A DNA stretch of 64,000 nucleotides from NCBI RefSeq assembly GCF_041504345.1, contig NZ_CP167895.1:558001-622000 (forward strand), read 5' to 3'. Shown here piece by piece: positions 1-9,463 of this stretch. Both the position numbers and the translations under genes were made by a program. The stretch's first letter is position 1, and every line of letters starts with the position of its first letter. The stretch is from Vibrio sp. BS-M-Sm-2 (GTDB lineage: Bacteria; Pseudomonadota; Gammaproteobacteria; Enterobacterales; Vibrionaceae). The notes under the pieces are model-generated. The model searched no databases and was not told where the DNA came from. It saw only the letters and a list, made by a program, of their open reading frames with translations.

Positions 1-1524
1 ACGCTGACCACCAGATAGCTTAACGCCACGTTCACCTACTTGAGCATCGTAGCCCACGTTGCCAAACGGGTCGGTTAGAGTTTCGATAAACTCATGTGCG
101 TGAGCCTGTTTGGTTGCTGCGTAAACTTCTTCATCTGATGCTTCAGGTCGACCGTAAAGAATGTTGTCTTTGATCGAACGGTGCAACAGTGAAGTATCTT
201 GGGTCACCATACCGATGTTGCTGCGCAGCGAATCTTGCGTCACTGTTGAGATCTCTTGACCGTCAATCAGGATGCGACCACTCTCTACATCGTGGAAACG
301 CAGCAGTAAGTTCACTAGGGTAGACTTACCCGCACCTGAACGGCCCACTAAGCCCACTTTTTCACCCGGCTTAATGTTGAGGTTAAGGTTGTTGATCACG
401 CCCTTATTCTCACCGTAGTTAAAGCTCACGTTGTCGAAATGGATGCCACCTTGTGGAACGTCCAAAGGTTTTGCGTCTTTCTTGTCTTCGATAGCGATGG
501 GCTTAGACAGGGTTTTAATACCATCAATCACAGTGCCTAGGTTTTCAAACAGACCACCGATTTCCCACATGATCCATTTCGACATGCCGTTAATACGCAG
601 AGCCAAACTGACCGCAATCGCGATCGCACCCACAGTGATTGCGTTGTCTAACCATAAGTAGATAGAGATACCCGCAATGCTGAACACCAACAGATAGTTA
701 GCGAATTCAACGCAGATATTGAAGCCAGTAACTAAGCGCATTTGACGATGTACTGTATCTAAGAAACCTTCCATGCCTTCTTCGGCGTATTCAGTTTCTC
801 TTTTACTGTGTGAGAACAGTTTCACGGTTGCGATATTGGTGTAGCTATCAACAATACGACCTGTCATCAATGAACGCGCATCCGCTTGCTCTGAAGAAAC
901 GTCTTTTAGCTTTGGTACAAAGTGCAGTTGGATTCCGATGTAAACGAATAGCCAAATCAGCATCGGAGCCATTAAGCGCCAATCTGATTCAGCCAGCATG
1001 AACAGCATCGCGGTGAAGTAAACCGTCACGTAGACAAACACATCAACCATCTTGGTCACGGTTTCACGTACTGCGAGCGATGTTTGCATTACTTTGGTGG
1101 CGACGCGGCCAGCAAAATCATCTTGATAGAATGACAAGCTCTGCTTCAAAAGATAGCGGTGCGCTAACCAACGAATCGACATTGGGTAGTTGCCCAGCAA
1201 AGTTTGGTGAAGCAAAAGCGAGTAAACACTGATCAAGATTGGCATCACGACCAACAGCAGCACACCAAGACCCATAAGAGTGGACTGGTTATCGGCTAAG
1301 AAGGTTTCTGGGTTACTGGTTGATAGCCAATCAACCAGTTGACCCATGTAACCGAACAGCGCGACTTCGATGATCGCGATGGTCATGCTCATTAGGCCGA
1401 GCAAGATTAACGGCTTTTCAAAACCACGAGTGTAATGGCGGCAAAATGCCAGTATTCCAGTAGGAGGTTGTATCGGCTCTCCCTTTGGAAAGGCTTCAGT
1501 AAAGCCTTCAAATTTTTTGTACAT
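1..1524 (-). CDS. ABC transporter, fused permease/ATP-binding protein (3' end outside window)
   Basis: This is an exporter half-transporter with an N-terminal membrane domain and a C-terminal ATPase, probably a homodimeric multidrug or lipid exporter of the inner membrane. The visible 508 residues hold about six hydrophobic segments over residues 30-300. A nucleotide-binding domain follows with Walker A GRSGAGKST, and the window edge falls exactly after the signature LSGGQR, so Walker B and the C-terminus are missing here. The ATG at 1522-1524 is preceded by AAGGGAAA. Family membership is clear from domain order. The substrate cannot be read from the sequence. Confidence 0.9.
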   Translation of the reverse strand, partial: MYKKFEGFTEAFPKGEPIQPPTGILAFCRHYTRGFEKPLILLGLMSMTIAIIEVALFGYMGQLVDWLSTSNPETFLADNQSTLMGLGVLLLVVMPILISVYSLLLHQTLLGNYPMSIRWLAHRYLLKQSLSFYQDDFAGRVATKVMQTSLAVRETVTKMVDVFVYVTVYFTAMLFMLAESDWRLMAPMLIWLFVYIGIQLHFVPKLKDVSSEQADARSLMTGRIVDSYTNIATVKLFSHSKRETEYAEEGMEGFLDTVHRQMRLVTGFNICVEFANYLLVFSIAGISIYLWLDNAITVGAIAIAVSLALRINGMSKWIMWEIGGLFENLGTVIDGIKTLSKPIAIEDKKDAKPLDVPQGGIHFDNVSFNYGENKGVINNLNLNIKPGEKVGLVGRSGAGKSTLVNLLLRFHDVESGRILIDGQEISTVTQDSLRSNIGMVTQDTSLLHRSIKDNILYGRPEASDEEVYAATKQAHAHEFIETLTDPFGNVGYDAQVGERGVKLSGGQR

Positions 1525-2068
1525 AGATTTCCCTTTATAAACGAATGCATCGATTAGCAACTGCATCGTCTGTGTAGCTTTGTTTTTATAGGTTTGATTT
1601 GAAATTTTACAGTCTTAGTTTGAAATTATATAAGTGCCAATTCGTTCTTATAAGCATTAAGTCATTCGATGGATTTTGGTTTAAGCGATGCCGCAGGAAA
1701 GGTCCAAAGAGTGTCTTTCATGACGCGTATTTTAGAGTGAATCGGACAGGAAAAGTTAAGCTTATTTCAAACGTAATTGATTGTTATGCAACGGTGATAA
1801 TCCTAACGCTAAATGGATTAAATTGTAACCTAAACCCGCAGCAAGCTAGAGAATGAAGCTCGGATATTTATTCAACAAATTCTGTATCTAATATGCAAAC
1901 AGTTGGTTCTTTCTGATGTGCTGTTATCTTGCAGTAAAATTTACCGAATAAACTGAGTTTTGCAGTAATTGTTTGGGATAAATATTCAAATCATTATTCT
2001 TTTCAGTGAATCTTATCGTAACAAGTTGTTTACAATTCTGAGGTAAATAAAAGATAGGGACGGTTGAG
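1525..2068. other. Intergenic region between divergent genes
   Basis: About 540 bases separate the divergent ABC exporter and ctlX-like genes. The region is AT-rich and must carry both promoters. An 85-codon open frame at 1599-1856 has no recognisable protein features and no convincing ribosome-binding site, so I do not call it. No strong hairpin or repeat was seen. Confidence 0.5.
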
Positions 2069-3043
2069 ATGTTAAACCTACACAAAAAATCACTTCACAT
2101 TACTAATGTTCAAAACGCCAATTGCGTTGTTATGGTGCCGCCAAAAGAATTTAAATTTAATGAAGAAACGGCACAAGATAATGAGTTTCAGCACAGAGTT
2201 AATCTGACTGAAGCTGAGGTAAAATTAGAAACCATGGCCGAATTTAAGGCGATGGTCGCTTCGTTGCGTAAAGAAGGTGTGCAAGTTGTAGAGTTTGATT
2301 ACCCAGAACTTGGTGTGGAAACCCCAGATGCGGTATTCCCTAACAACTGGTTCAGCACCTGTGGTGACGGAAGCTTATTTACGTTCCCTATGGCGTGTGA
2401 AAACCGCCAAAATGAAGTGAAGCCAAGTGCCCTTATTGAAGCGCTTGAAGCATCTGGTCGCATTGTTAACCACAGCGAGTCTCTAGAGTCTTACATCGCT
2501 CAAGGTTCTTACCTAGAGAGCACTGGCGTGATGGTGATCGACCATATCAATAAGACCATTTACGCCGCGCTTTCTCAGCGTTGTGACCGTGAAGTGTTAG
2601 AAGACTATGCGAAGCGTATTGGTTATTCTCGCGTGGTTTCCTTCCAAACAGCATTACCGTCGGGTCAGCCGATTTACCATACCAATGTGATGATGGCGAT
2701 TGGTGATAACTTCTGCGTGATTTGTGATGAAGTGATTCCAGAATTTGAGCGCCGCTTTGTGGTGAAATCACTTGCTAAAGACAAGCAGGTTATCTCTATC
2801 TCGATCGATCAGATGAACCGATTCTGCGGCAACATTCTGCAACTGGAAACAGTGAATGGCGATAAGGTAATCGCGATGTCTCAATCGGCTTACGATGCGT
2901 TTTCTCCCGCTCAGTTAGCTCAGCTTTCGACACACGGAAAGCTACTACCGTTTAACGTGAAAACGATCGAAGACATCGGTGGTGGTTCGGTGAGATGCAT
3001 GTTGGGTGAGGTGTTCTTGCCAACGCGAGTTAATCTCCTGTAG
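2069..3043 (+). CDS. ctlX: Amidinotransferase-fold hydrolase, CtlX-like (citrulline/arginine deiminase-related)
   Basis: A cytosolic 324-residue protein of the arginine-deiminase/amidinotransferase superfamily. Members act on guanidino or ureido amino acids through a catalytic Cys with a His and acidic residues. Visible family marks are PDAVFPNNW near residue 90, the His-containing IYHTNVMMAIGDN near 208, and a C-terminal GGGSVRCMLGEVF with the nucleophile Cys. Length matches the CtlX family (about 300-320 residues), which is linked to citrulline use. CtlX is often encoded beside ornithine cyclodeaminase, but no such neighbour is present, so the substrate is less certain. The gene is monocistronic, ending at a strong terminator. 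Confidence 0.75.
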   Translation: MLNLHKKSLHITNVQNANCVVMVPPKEFKFNEETAQDNEFQHRVNLTEAEVKLETMAEFKAMVASLRKEGVQVVEFDYPELGVETPDAVFPNNWFSTCGDGSLFTFPMACENRQNEVKPSALIEALEASGRIVNHSESLESYIAQGSYLESTGVMVIDHINKTIYAALSQRCDREVLEDYAKRIGYSRVVSFQTALPSGQPIYHTNVMMAIGDNFCVICDEVIPEFERRFVVKSLAKDKQVISISIDQMNRFCGNILQLETVNGDKVIAMSQSAYDAFSPAQLAQLSTHGKLLPFNVKTIEDIGGGSVRCMLGEVFLPTRVNLL

Positions 3044-3091
3044 CAAGTATAGAAAGTGTAGCAAGCGACTGACTTCAGTCATGAATTTCTG

Positions 3092-3123
3092 AATACCACT
3101 CTCATAGCAGAGTGGTATTTTTG
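3092..3123 (+). terminator. Intrinsic terminator after ctlX-like gene
   Basis: An 11-bp stem (AATACCACTCT paired with AGAGTGGTATT) with a 6-base loop is followed by a T-rich run, about 50 bases past the stop codon. Confidence 0.85.
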
Positions 3124-3209
3124 TATTTATCTATCACAAATAAGAAAACAGAAATAACAAAACCAAAGCTTGATACAGGAACTAGCGCGCAAAAGCTAAC
3201 GGAAAAAAG

Positions 3210-3842
3210 CTATGAAGCGCTCTTAAAAGCCCTGTGTTCGATGAACTGAGTTGAGAGTGCCACCACTTCCTTAGAGTACACAAGCGCGGTGTGATTAAGC
3301 TTGAGGGCGCAAGTATCTGTCGCGCCTCTTAAGTTGGCGTCTTCGAGCGTAACGGTACCATCCCCTGGGTTTCGGCCCAATACGATACGTCCAACACCAG
3401 CGTCGTAGGTACCCGTAATTACGCCAATTGGCACATCAATATCGTAGTCACCCAAACCATCACTTAAGATCATTTTGCTCGAACCAAATATAAAACCAAG
3501 ACCATGATTCGACAGTGTTTTCGCGATAGTCGCGCCATTGTGTGGAGTCCCCGCGGTAATGATGCAGGTGTCGGCAAAGTCGGGTTGGTAGAACTTAAAG
3601 TAATGACGAATCAGCAAGCCACCGAGCGAGTGACCAAAGAAGTAGACCTCATCGTGTTCATCAAAACGTGCATTCACGAAGCGGTTGAGGCGTTTAGCAG
3701 CAGAAGGGAAACGCAGTGAGTTGTAAGCGAACTTGTGCGTTGTAAAGCCACGTTTTTTGAAATTTCTATCCAGATATTGCATGATCAACGCAGGCATATA
3801 CAGACCATGAATTAACACTATGTGTTTGTTTTTATTATTCAT
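3210..3842 (-). CDS. Alpha/beta hydrolase, lipase/esterase-like
   Basis: A 210-residue cytosolic-looking alpha/beta hydrolase. The nucleophile elbow GHSLGG is at residues 70-75 (Ser72). An oxyanion HG pair lies at 12-13, and a late GDGTV Asp and LNHTALV His complete a plausible triad. The shape is that of small triacylglycerol-lipase or PGAP1-like esterases, and the substrate is unknown. The frame is open further upstream to 3992, but the ATG at 3842 is preceded by GGAGGG at ideal spacing. Upstream codons would also run through the eptA terminator, so I place the start at 3842. Confidence 0.8.
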   Translation of the reverse strand: MNNKNKHIVLIHGLYMPALIMQYLDRNFKKRGFTTHKFAYNSLRFPSAAKRLNRFVNARFDEHDEVYFFGHSLGGLLIRHYFKFYQPDFADTCIITAGTPHNGATIAKTLSNHGLGFIFGSSKMILSDGLGDYDIDVPIGVITGTYDAGVGRIVLGRNPGDGTVTLEDANLRGATDTCALKLNHTALVYSKEVVALSTQFIEHRAFKSAS

Positions 3843-3964
3843 TATTGCCCTCCGTCTGATGATGTTTCCAGTATATGGAGTCGCAATTCTAAACTCAACA
3901 AAACTTGCTGCGAATGGGATGTAACAGACAGAGATATTTTCAATAAAAACGACAGTTTTGGCTA

Positions 3965-3990
3965 GAAAAAGGGGCTCATAAATGAGCCCC
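3965..3990 (-). terminator. Intrinsic terminator after eptA-like gene
   Basis: Read on the minus strand, GGGGCTCATTTATGAGCCCC is a near-perfect hairpin followed directly by TTTTTCT. It lies 35 bases past the eptA-like stop codon. Confidence 0.85.
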
Positions 3991-4024
3991 ATTGGTTGGA
4001 ATATGTATGAGTCACTCTTTCAAG

Positions 4025-5647
4025 CTAGCGGCAGGAAGCGAAGATATCTTGGTTCTCTCGGTATTCTTTGGTTTGCACGTCCATCAAGCCGAGCAAAGAG
4101 TCGAACAGGTTGTCTTGCGAGAAGCTCTGTTCTTTGCCTGCCTTTCTTAAGCAGGTTTGGTTTATTCCTTTCTGTTCTGCAAAGCCATCAGACATCCACA
4201 TGATCATAGGAACGTGGGTTTGCTCTTTCGGTGCCAATGAATAAGGCATGCCGTGCAAGTAGACGCCGTTTTCCCCTAAAGATTCACCGTGGTCGGAAAT
4301 GTACATCAGTGCAACGTTGTACTTATCGGTGAGTTTCTCTAGCTTTTGAATCGCCTGTGAGAGAAAGAAATCTGTGTACAAAATCGTGTTGTCGTAGGTG
4401 TTAACCACTTGCTCTTTGGTGCAGTTTTCAATATCTGCACGAGCGCAGTCAGGCGTAAACTTCTTATGTTCTTCTGGGTAACGCTCAAAGTACGTTGGGC
4501 CGTGAGAACCCGAAATATGATAGAAAATGATGCTATCTTGTTTAAGATCTTGAGTATCTTGCTCGAAGTTCTCTAGCATCGCCGTGTCGTAACACACATC
4601 GTTATTACACAATGGATCGCTGTTTTTGGCGACGAGCGTCATCTCTTTGATTCGATGCGCGACAGCTTTATCCCCACCATCATGCTCTCGCCAGATAGAG
4701 TGGATGCCCGCGCGGTTCATAATGTCGACTACGTTATCTTGGTTGTAGGCTTTGTCCCGATCGTAGTTGCTGCGATTCATGTTCGAGAACATGCACGGTA
4801 CAGAAACCGCGGTGGCTGTTCCGCACGACTGAACATCAGAGAAAAATATCGGGTTGTAAGGCTTGGTATGAGCGTTGGTTTCTCTCTCATAGCCATAATA
4901 CTGGTAGTTATACACGCGAGCAGTTTCGCCAAGTACAAACACCAATAAGGTCGGCTTGCTTGCCGTTTTTGCTTGTGGTTTGAGTTGAGCATCTAAGCCC
5001 AGTTCTTGATATGGGATGGGCTGTTTGATGTAGGTGTTATTGATGTATTTCACCGTTGATGCCACATACTCAGTCGGAATGATCATCTTTTTGATGTGCG
5101 AGTTATTGCGGCCAAACGAGACGTAATCTTTGTAAAACAGTCCTGCAATAATCGCGATGACAATCAATGAAGAGAGCAATCCAATCGACTTCCAGACAAA
5201 GAAATCTTTCCATGACTCTCGCTTAAGCTTGGTAAAGAGTAGCAGCAGTGACGGGACAATCCCCATCGCAAATAACCACAAGATGGAGTGGGTACTTACA
5301 TAGCTTGCTGCTTCGCCACTATTGGTTTCGAAGACGTTCTCTATCATCCCATAGTCTACATAAATGCCGTAATTGAACATGCTGTAGCTGACGAGTGTTG
5401 AGGTGATCAGCAAGAAGATAAAAAATGGCTTGGAGAATATCGGCCAGTTGAAGACTTGGAAGATAAAATTGAAGGCAGCAAGGAAGAAGATAGGGATGGA
5501 TATAAGAAAGGCAACGCTTTCAGACTTGGATGCCTGAACAATACTAAACAGCTCTTGGGTGAGAGGTAGGTTGATTACAAGCAGGTAATACACGGCCAAC
5601 ACAAAAGGCAGCTTGTTTATCGACATGTTTAAGCTTGGTAGATTCAT
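4025..5647 (-). CDS. eptA: Phosphoethanolamine transferase, EptA family
   Basis: An inner-membrane enzyme that transfers phosphoethanolamine from phosphatidylethanolamine to an outer-membrane glycolipid, normally lipid A. Five hydrophobic segments fill residues 12-170. A periplasmic sulfatase-fold domain follows, with the metal-binding GETAR at 240-244, the catalytic Thr in the CGTATA motif near 277, and a C-terminal SDHGESLGENG metal site. Length (540) fits the family. ATG at 5647 is used here; a second in-frame Met seven codons later is possible. The gene stands alone with its own terminator. Lipid A modification and polymyxin resistance are the family role, and the exact acceptor is inferred. 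Confidence 0.88.
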   Translation of the reverse strand: MNLPSLNMSINKLPFVLAVYYLLVINLPLTQELFSIVQASKSESVAFLISIPIFFLAAFNFIFQVFNWPIFSKPFFIFLLITSTLVSYSMFNYGIYVDYGMIENVFETNSGEAASYVSTHSILWLFAMGIVPSLLLLFTKLKRESWKDFFVWKSIGLLSSLIVIAIIAGLFYKDYVSFGRNNSHIKKMIIPTEYVASTVKYINNTYIKQPIPYQELGLDAQLKPQAKTASKPTLLVFVLGETARVYNYQYYGYERETNAHTKPYNPIFFSDVQSCGTATAVSVPCMFSNMNRSNYDRDKAYNQDNVVDIMNRAGIHSIWREHDGGDKAVAHRIKEMTLVAKNSDPLCNNDVCYDTAMLENFEQDTQDLKQDSIIFYHISGSHGPTYFERYPEEHKKFTPDCARADIENCTKEQVVNTYDNTILYTDFFLSQAIQKLEKLTDKYNVALMYISDHGESLGENGVYLHGMPYSLAPKEQTHVPMIMWMSDGFAEQKGINQTCLRKAGKEQSFSQDNLFDSLLGLMDVQTKEYRENQDIFASCR

Positions 5648-5781
5648 AGGTCTTATTTTCCTGCGTCTCTTATCCCTTTATTTTAGTCTGGCTACCAAGA
5701 AAGCTCTAATATCAACGCATAAAGCTCAGATAGGCGGCGATAAACCGACTAAAGTGAAATGACGCGATAGGTGTGTAGAAA

Positions 5782-5839
5782 CAAAAAATTCACTTTACTG
5801 AGTGACCTTCATGACAAGGTGGAACAGCAAAGTGAATTA
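5782..5839 (-). terminator. Terminator after outer-membrane barrel gene
   Basis: On the minus strand AATTCACTTTGCTG pairs with CAGTAAAGTGAATT around a 24-base spacer that may form a small inner hairpin. A TTTTTTG run follows. Confidence 0.75.
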
Positions 5840-5873
5840 TTTACGTTAGGGTGTTCTACGTAGGCTCGCTACA

Positions 5874-6446
5874 TTAGAAGTTGTAAGAACCACCTAGGCT
5901 AACACTGCTGAATGCCAGTGTCTTATCTTCGGTTTTGAATGGACCGTAGTAGTTTTCTACGCTCACAGCATCAGCTTGTGAAATTAGGCGAAGTGTTAGG
6001 TTTTCGATTGGCGTGTATTCAACACCCAGACCAAAGTGGAAACCTGTACCGCTGTCATCAGCGTAACCAGCACTCTTATTTGCGTTTAGGTCAACAGAGC
6101 TAAGACCAGCCAATACGAACGGACGAATTGTGTTGTCGAACGTGTAACCTAGGTTTGCAGATACAGAAACAGACGTCGGAGACATTTTTTCTGCACCTTT
6201 TTTGTAGTCAGCGTAATCGTTGTAGCCAAGTTCAACACCAACAATACGATTGAACTGGTAGCCACCATATAGGTTGTAACCCATGCCGTCTGAGTCTAGG
6301 TTGCCTTGACCGTCTGTATCAGAATCTTGGTACACACCAAGGCCACCACCGATGTACGCACCGCCGTTAGTGCCTGCTGCTAATGCTGGAAGAGAAACCG
6401 CGCCGATTAAGCCCAGTGCTAATGCTGATTTCGCGAATTTGTTCAT
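5874..6446 (-). CDS. Outer-membrane beta-barrel protein, OmpA-like N-terminal barrel only
   Basis: A 190-residue protein with a clear Sec signal peptide ending in PALAA (residues 1-24). Repeated amphipathic strands follow, ending in a terminal Phe as expected for an outer-membrane barrel. Strands such as GGAYIGGGLGVYQDSD and FNRIVGVELGYNDYADY match the eight-strand OmpA-type barrel. The peptidoglycan-binding OmpA C-terminal domain is absent. Role in permeability or adhesion cannot be told. It is a single gene with its own terminator. Confidence 0.85.
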   Translation of the reverse strand: MNKFAKSALALGLIGAVSLPALAAGTNGGAYIGGGLGVYQDSDTDGQGNLDSDGMGYNLYGGYQFNRIVGVELGYNDYADYKKGAEKMSPTSVSVSANLGYTFDNTIRPFVLAGLSSVDLNANKSAGYADDSGTGFHFGLGVEYTPIENLTLRLISQADAVSVENYYGPFKTEDKTLAFSSVSLGGSYNF

Positions 6447-6635
6447 TGTTCTTACTCACTCTTTAATGTCATGCAGTATCAATTATTTTTGTTTTCGGCC
6501 TTTCGACCGTTGGTGAGTATTATTCCGTAGTCTTATACGTATTACTGTATGGCTTTGTAAGCTAAATCGTTACATAGTAGAAAACATACTCATCAGATTG
6601 CTTAGTAAGTTAGGCTGCCAAAACAAGGAATACAC

Positions 6636-7175
6636 ATGCTAATGAGACAAAAGACAGGCTTGGTGGTTGTGGACGTTCAGGGCAAGCTCGCACGCCTTGT
6701 TGATGAGAGTGAGACACTTATTTCTAACTGTCGGAAGCTGATTAAGGGCGCGCAGGTTTTGGGGTTGCCCATCATTTACTTGGAACAGAATCCAGATAAA
6801 TTGGGAGCAACAGTCAGCGAACTGAATGACTTATTGAGCGATGTTGAGCCAGTAACTAAATTCACGTTCAACGCGTGTGATGAGCCCAAGTTTGTTGAGG
6901 CGGTGCAAGCCAAGGATGTCGAGACTTGGCTGGTGTGTGGTATTGAAGCTCATATTTGCGTGTATCAAACCGCAATGGGGTTGTTAGAACTTGGGTGCAA
7001 GGTTCAGGTAGTTGGCGACTGTATTAGCTCGCGAACGGCATTCAACAAGGATCTGGCAATCCGTCGACTAGTAGCTGTAGGCGTGCAAATTACAGGGTTA
7101 GAAATGAGCTTATACGAGCTGGTAAAGGACTGCCGCTCGCCAGAATTTAAGCTCATTTTATCCTTAATTCGTTAG
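6636..7175 (+). CDS. Isochorismatase-family hydrolase
   Basis: A 179-residue cysteine hydrolase of the isochorismatase/nicotinamidase fold. The catalytic triad is visible as Asp13 (VVVDVQ), Lys75 (VTKFTFNAC) and Cys108 (GIEAHICVYQTA). Family members cleave amides, N-carbamoyl groups or vinyl ethers, and the substrate is not predictable here. ATG at 6636 follows AAGGAA. The 3' end overlaps the convergent rpiR-type gene by 4 bases, so there is no space for a terminator between them. Its relation to the neighbouring sugar-acid cluster is unproven. Confidence 0.85.
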   Translation: MLMRQKTGLVVVDVQGKLARLVDESETLISNCRKLIKGAQVLGLPIIYLEQNPDKLGATVSELNDLLSDVEPVTKFTFNACDEPKFVEAVQAKDVETWLVCGIEAHICVYQTAMGLLELGCKVQVVGDCISSRTAFNKDLAIRRLVAVGVQITGLEMSLYELVKDCRSPEFKLILSLIR

Positions 7176-8035
7176 TCACCTAGGGGCTGTCTATCGCCTC
7201 CGCCTCGGTAGGAATCAAGCGCAACCTTCAAGCGGCGTAGTTTGTCGCGAGATCGGTTCTTGTGATTGACTGCTATCCCCATAGAAAGCACATCCACTAA
7301 GGCTAACATTGCGTAGCGAGACGCCGACGGTTTGTAGATGAAGTCTGTTTCCATGTGTTTGATGGGTAGCAATATATCGGCAATCTTTGCCAGCGGTGTA
7401 TCTTGTGGGGTAATTGCGATGATCTTAAGGCCATACTGCTTGGCCAGTTCTGCCGTTTCAGTGATTACTGGCGTAAAACCGGTTGCTGAGATCATCACCA
7501 TAACATCATTGGCATCGGCTGTTGCGGCAACCATACGTGACATCAATCCATCGTTGTAAGAGACCACTGGGTAGCCCAGTCGGAACAGTCGATGTTGCAA
7601 CTCTTGAGAAGCGATGGTCGAGCCACCACCCATGCCGATAGCAATGATTTGTCTCGCGTTATGCAGCCAGCTGACAGCGGTTTCAACGTCTTGCTCTTTG
7701 AACAAGGTGCGGTTGATGTCTAGGCTCTGCTTGATCGATTCGTAGATACCTTGATAACCCGTTTGGTCAACAGGTTCGAGAATAAAACGCTGGCCGACTG
7801 TCAGTGTTTGAGCAAGCTTTATCTTCATATCACGTACGTTGCTGCAGCCGATAGCCTTAGCAAAACGCGTAATGGTGGCTTCACTCACTTGAGCACTTTC
7901 AGCAAGCTCTGTGATGCTGGCATTGGCAGCAAAATCAATGTCGTCCATGATTAGCTTAGCCACTTTCTTCTCTGCATCACGGAGAACGGGAAAACGCTCT
8001 GTTATCTGTGAAATGATATCTACTTCTAAACTCAA
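7172..8035 (-). CDS. RpiR/MurR-family transcriptional regulator (SIS domain)
   Basis: A 287-residue regulator with an N-terminal RpiR winged HTH (residues about 1-77; SITELAESAQVSEATITRFAKAIG is the recognition region). A SIS sugar-phosphate-binding domain (about 120-260) contains GMGGGSTIASQ and ISATGFTP. Relatives sense phosphosugars, for example HexR with KDPG. It lies just downstream of the PLP deaminase on the same strand and 90 bases away. It is the natural local regulator of the N-acetylglucosaminate genes, perhaps with KDPG as effector (inference). The first codon appears to be TTG at 8035, preceded by AGGATC. No ATG occurs before the HTH. Confidence 0.87.
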   Translation of the reverse strand: MSLEVDIISQITERFPVLRDAEKKVAKLIMDDIDFAANASITELAESAQVSEATITRFAKAIGCSNVRDMKIKLAQTLTVGQRFILEPVDQTGYQGIYESIKQSLDINRTLFKEQDVETAVSWLHNARQIIAIGMGGGSTIASQELQHRLFRLGYPVVSYNDGLMSRMVAATADANDVMVMISATGFTPVITETAELAKQYGLKIIAITPQDTPLAKIADILLPIKHMETDFIYKPSASRYAMLALVDVLSMGIAVNHKNRSRDKLRRLKVALDSYRGGGDRQPLGD

Positions 8036-8124
8036 AGATCCTGATCCTTTGTTGATGGGGCTATGCCTTAGCCCCGTTAGTATATCTGAATGCTTCGCTG
8101 ATTCTAGCTTATTGAAAAATCGAG

Positions 8125-9399
8125 CTAGAAGCAGGTCTCTACCCAGTTTGTTACCTGATAGTCGTCATCGCTGATAGCTATGTAACGCCACTTATCGAAA
8201 GTCAAACACGGGTGTGAGGTTGAGAAAGCAATCATGTCACCGACTTCAATCTCAGAAGAACCGTCTGTTTCAACAAAGGTATGCTGATCCATTACCGCGG
8301 TAGCAGTGAGCCCTTTTACTGAGATAGCTTCGCCGTTACGATAGCCGCGCTCTGCTATTGGTAAACCGGCATCGAAGGCCACATCACGCTTACCTAATCC
8401 AATCACGAACTTGGTCGGCTCTGGGCGAGAGATAACATATGCCCACACTTCAAGTGCCGACTCTAAATCACCACCCAATTCACACGCATAGCCTTGATTG
8501 GCTTGAGCTCGTTGCAACACCTTGCTTTGGGCATCTAGGTAGATCCCAGTATCGTGAATGGCGTAACAACCTGGGCGGATGATCGCCAAAGAATCGGTTA
8601 AATTCGCCAAACACTCTGCAACCACATCATACCAAGCAGAACCCGCGCCAGTGATGATAGGTTGCCCTGTAATTAGGCCATCTGATGCGAGGCTTTCTAC
8701 AGAGGTTAGAGCTTGATTTAGGAAGGTACGAATATCTTGCTCTGCGTTATCTCCATGAATAACACCTTCGTACACCTCAATTCCCGCGAGTGAAAGGGTA
8801 GGTGTATCCTGGATAACTTGCGCCAGTTCAAGAACTTCTTGAGGTGAACGACAACCACAGCGACCGCCCGGTACACCAAATTCGATCAGTACTTTTAGTG
8901 TCTGTTTGGTGTTGGCGAAATATTGGCTAAGTCGCAGCACGTTTGCCGATGAATCAACACAACAGTAAAAGTCGACGTTGAATTCACGAATAAGTTGTTC
9001 AACGATCGCCATGTTGGTTTTACCCACCAATTGGTTGGCCATGATGATTCGTTTTGCACCCGCCATAGCGGCAACTTCTGCCTGTGCAGGCGTCGCTACT
9101 GTAATACCCCAAGCGCCATTTTCTAGTTGTTGGCGGAAAAATGCAGGGGTCATTGATGTTTTACCATGCGGCGACAATTTAACCTGATGGTGATCGGCGA
9201 ATGATTGCATCCAATTTAGGTTATTGGTCAACGCTGATTGTTTGATAATTGCTACCGGAAGCGAAATATCTTCATCAACCAGTCGATAAACGCCGTTCTC
9301 AGTTTGTGATATTGCTCTCCCTTTTTGGCCTCTTTCAGTCAAGACGAAACAATCTTCTTGATACTTTATAACATCTTTTTGTGCAGGGTTATGTTTCAT
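8125..9399 (-). CDS. PLP-dependent amino-acid deaminase, D-threonine aldolase/DSD fold; candidate D-glucosaminate deaminase
   Basis: A 424-residue fold-type III PLP enzyme. The PLP Lys is Lys80 in SPHGKTSMTP. A C-terminal metal site HPC (His396, Cys398) is the zinc pair of D-serine dehydratase/D-threonine aldolase relatives. Known relatives eliminate ammonia from D-3-hydroxy amino acids, and bacterial D-glucosaminate dehydratase is reported to belong to this fold. It is divergent from the deacetylase gene and co-oriented with rpiR. With KDG kinase and KDPG aldolase in the cluster, conversion of D-glucosaminate to 2-keto-3-deoxygluconate is the best inference. D-serine or D-threonine deamination is the alternative. 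ATG at 9399 follows GGAATC. Confidence 0.8.
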   Translation of the reverse strand: MKHNPAQKDVIKYQEDCFVLTERGQKGRAISQTENGVYRLVDEDISLPVAIIKQSALTNNLNWMQSFADHHQVKLSPHGKTSMTPAFFRQQLENGAWGITVATPAQAEVAAMAGAKRIIMANQLVGKTNMAIVEQLIREFNVDFYCCVDSSANVLRLSQYFANTKQTLKVLIEFGVPGGRCGCRSPQEVLELAQVIQDTPTLSLAGIEVYEGVIHGDNAEQDIRTFLNQALTSVESLASDGLITGQPIITGAGSAWYDVVAECLANLTDSLAIIRPGCYAIHDTGIYLDAQSKVLQRAQANQGYACELGGDLESALEVWAYVISRPEPTKFVIGLGKRDVAFDAGLPIAERGYRNGEAISVKGLTATAVMDQHTFVETDGSSEIEVGDMIAFSTSHPCLTFDKWRYIAISDDDYQVTNWVETCF

Positions 9400-9463
9400 T
9401 GCTGATTCCTAACATGATTTAAGTGGTTGTTATTTAATGTTTAAATACATCTTGTGTTCGTTT

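Noticed and set aside
1599..1856. 85-codon open frame on the plus strand in the ABC/ctlX gap
   Set aside because: No ribosome-binding site, no recognisable composition or motif, AT-rich promoter DNA; most likely chance.
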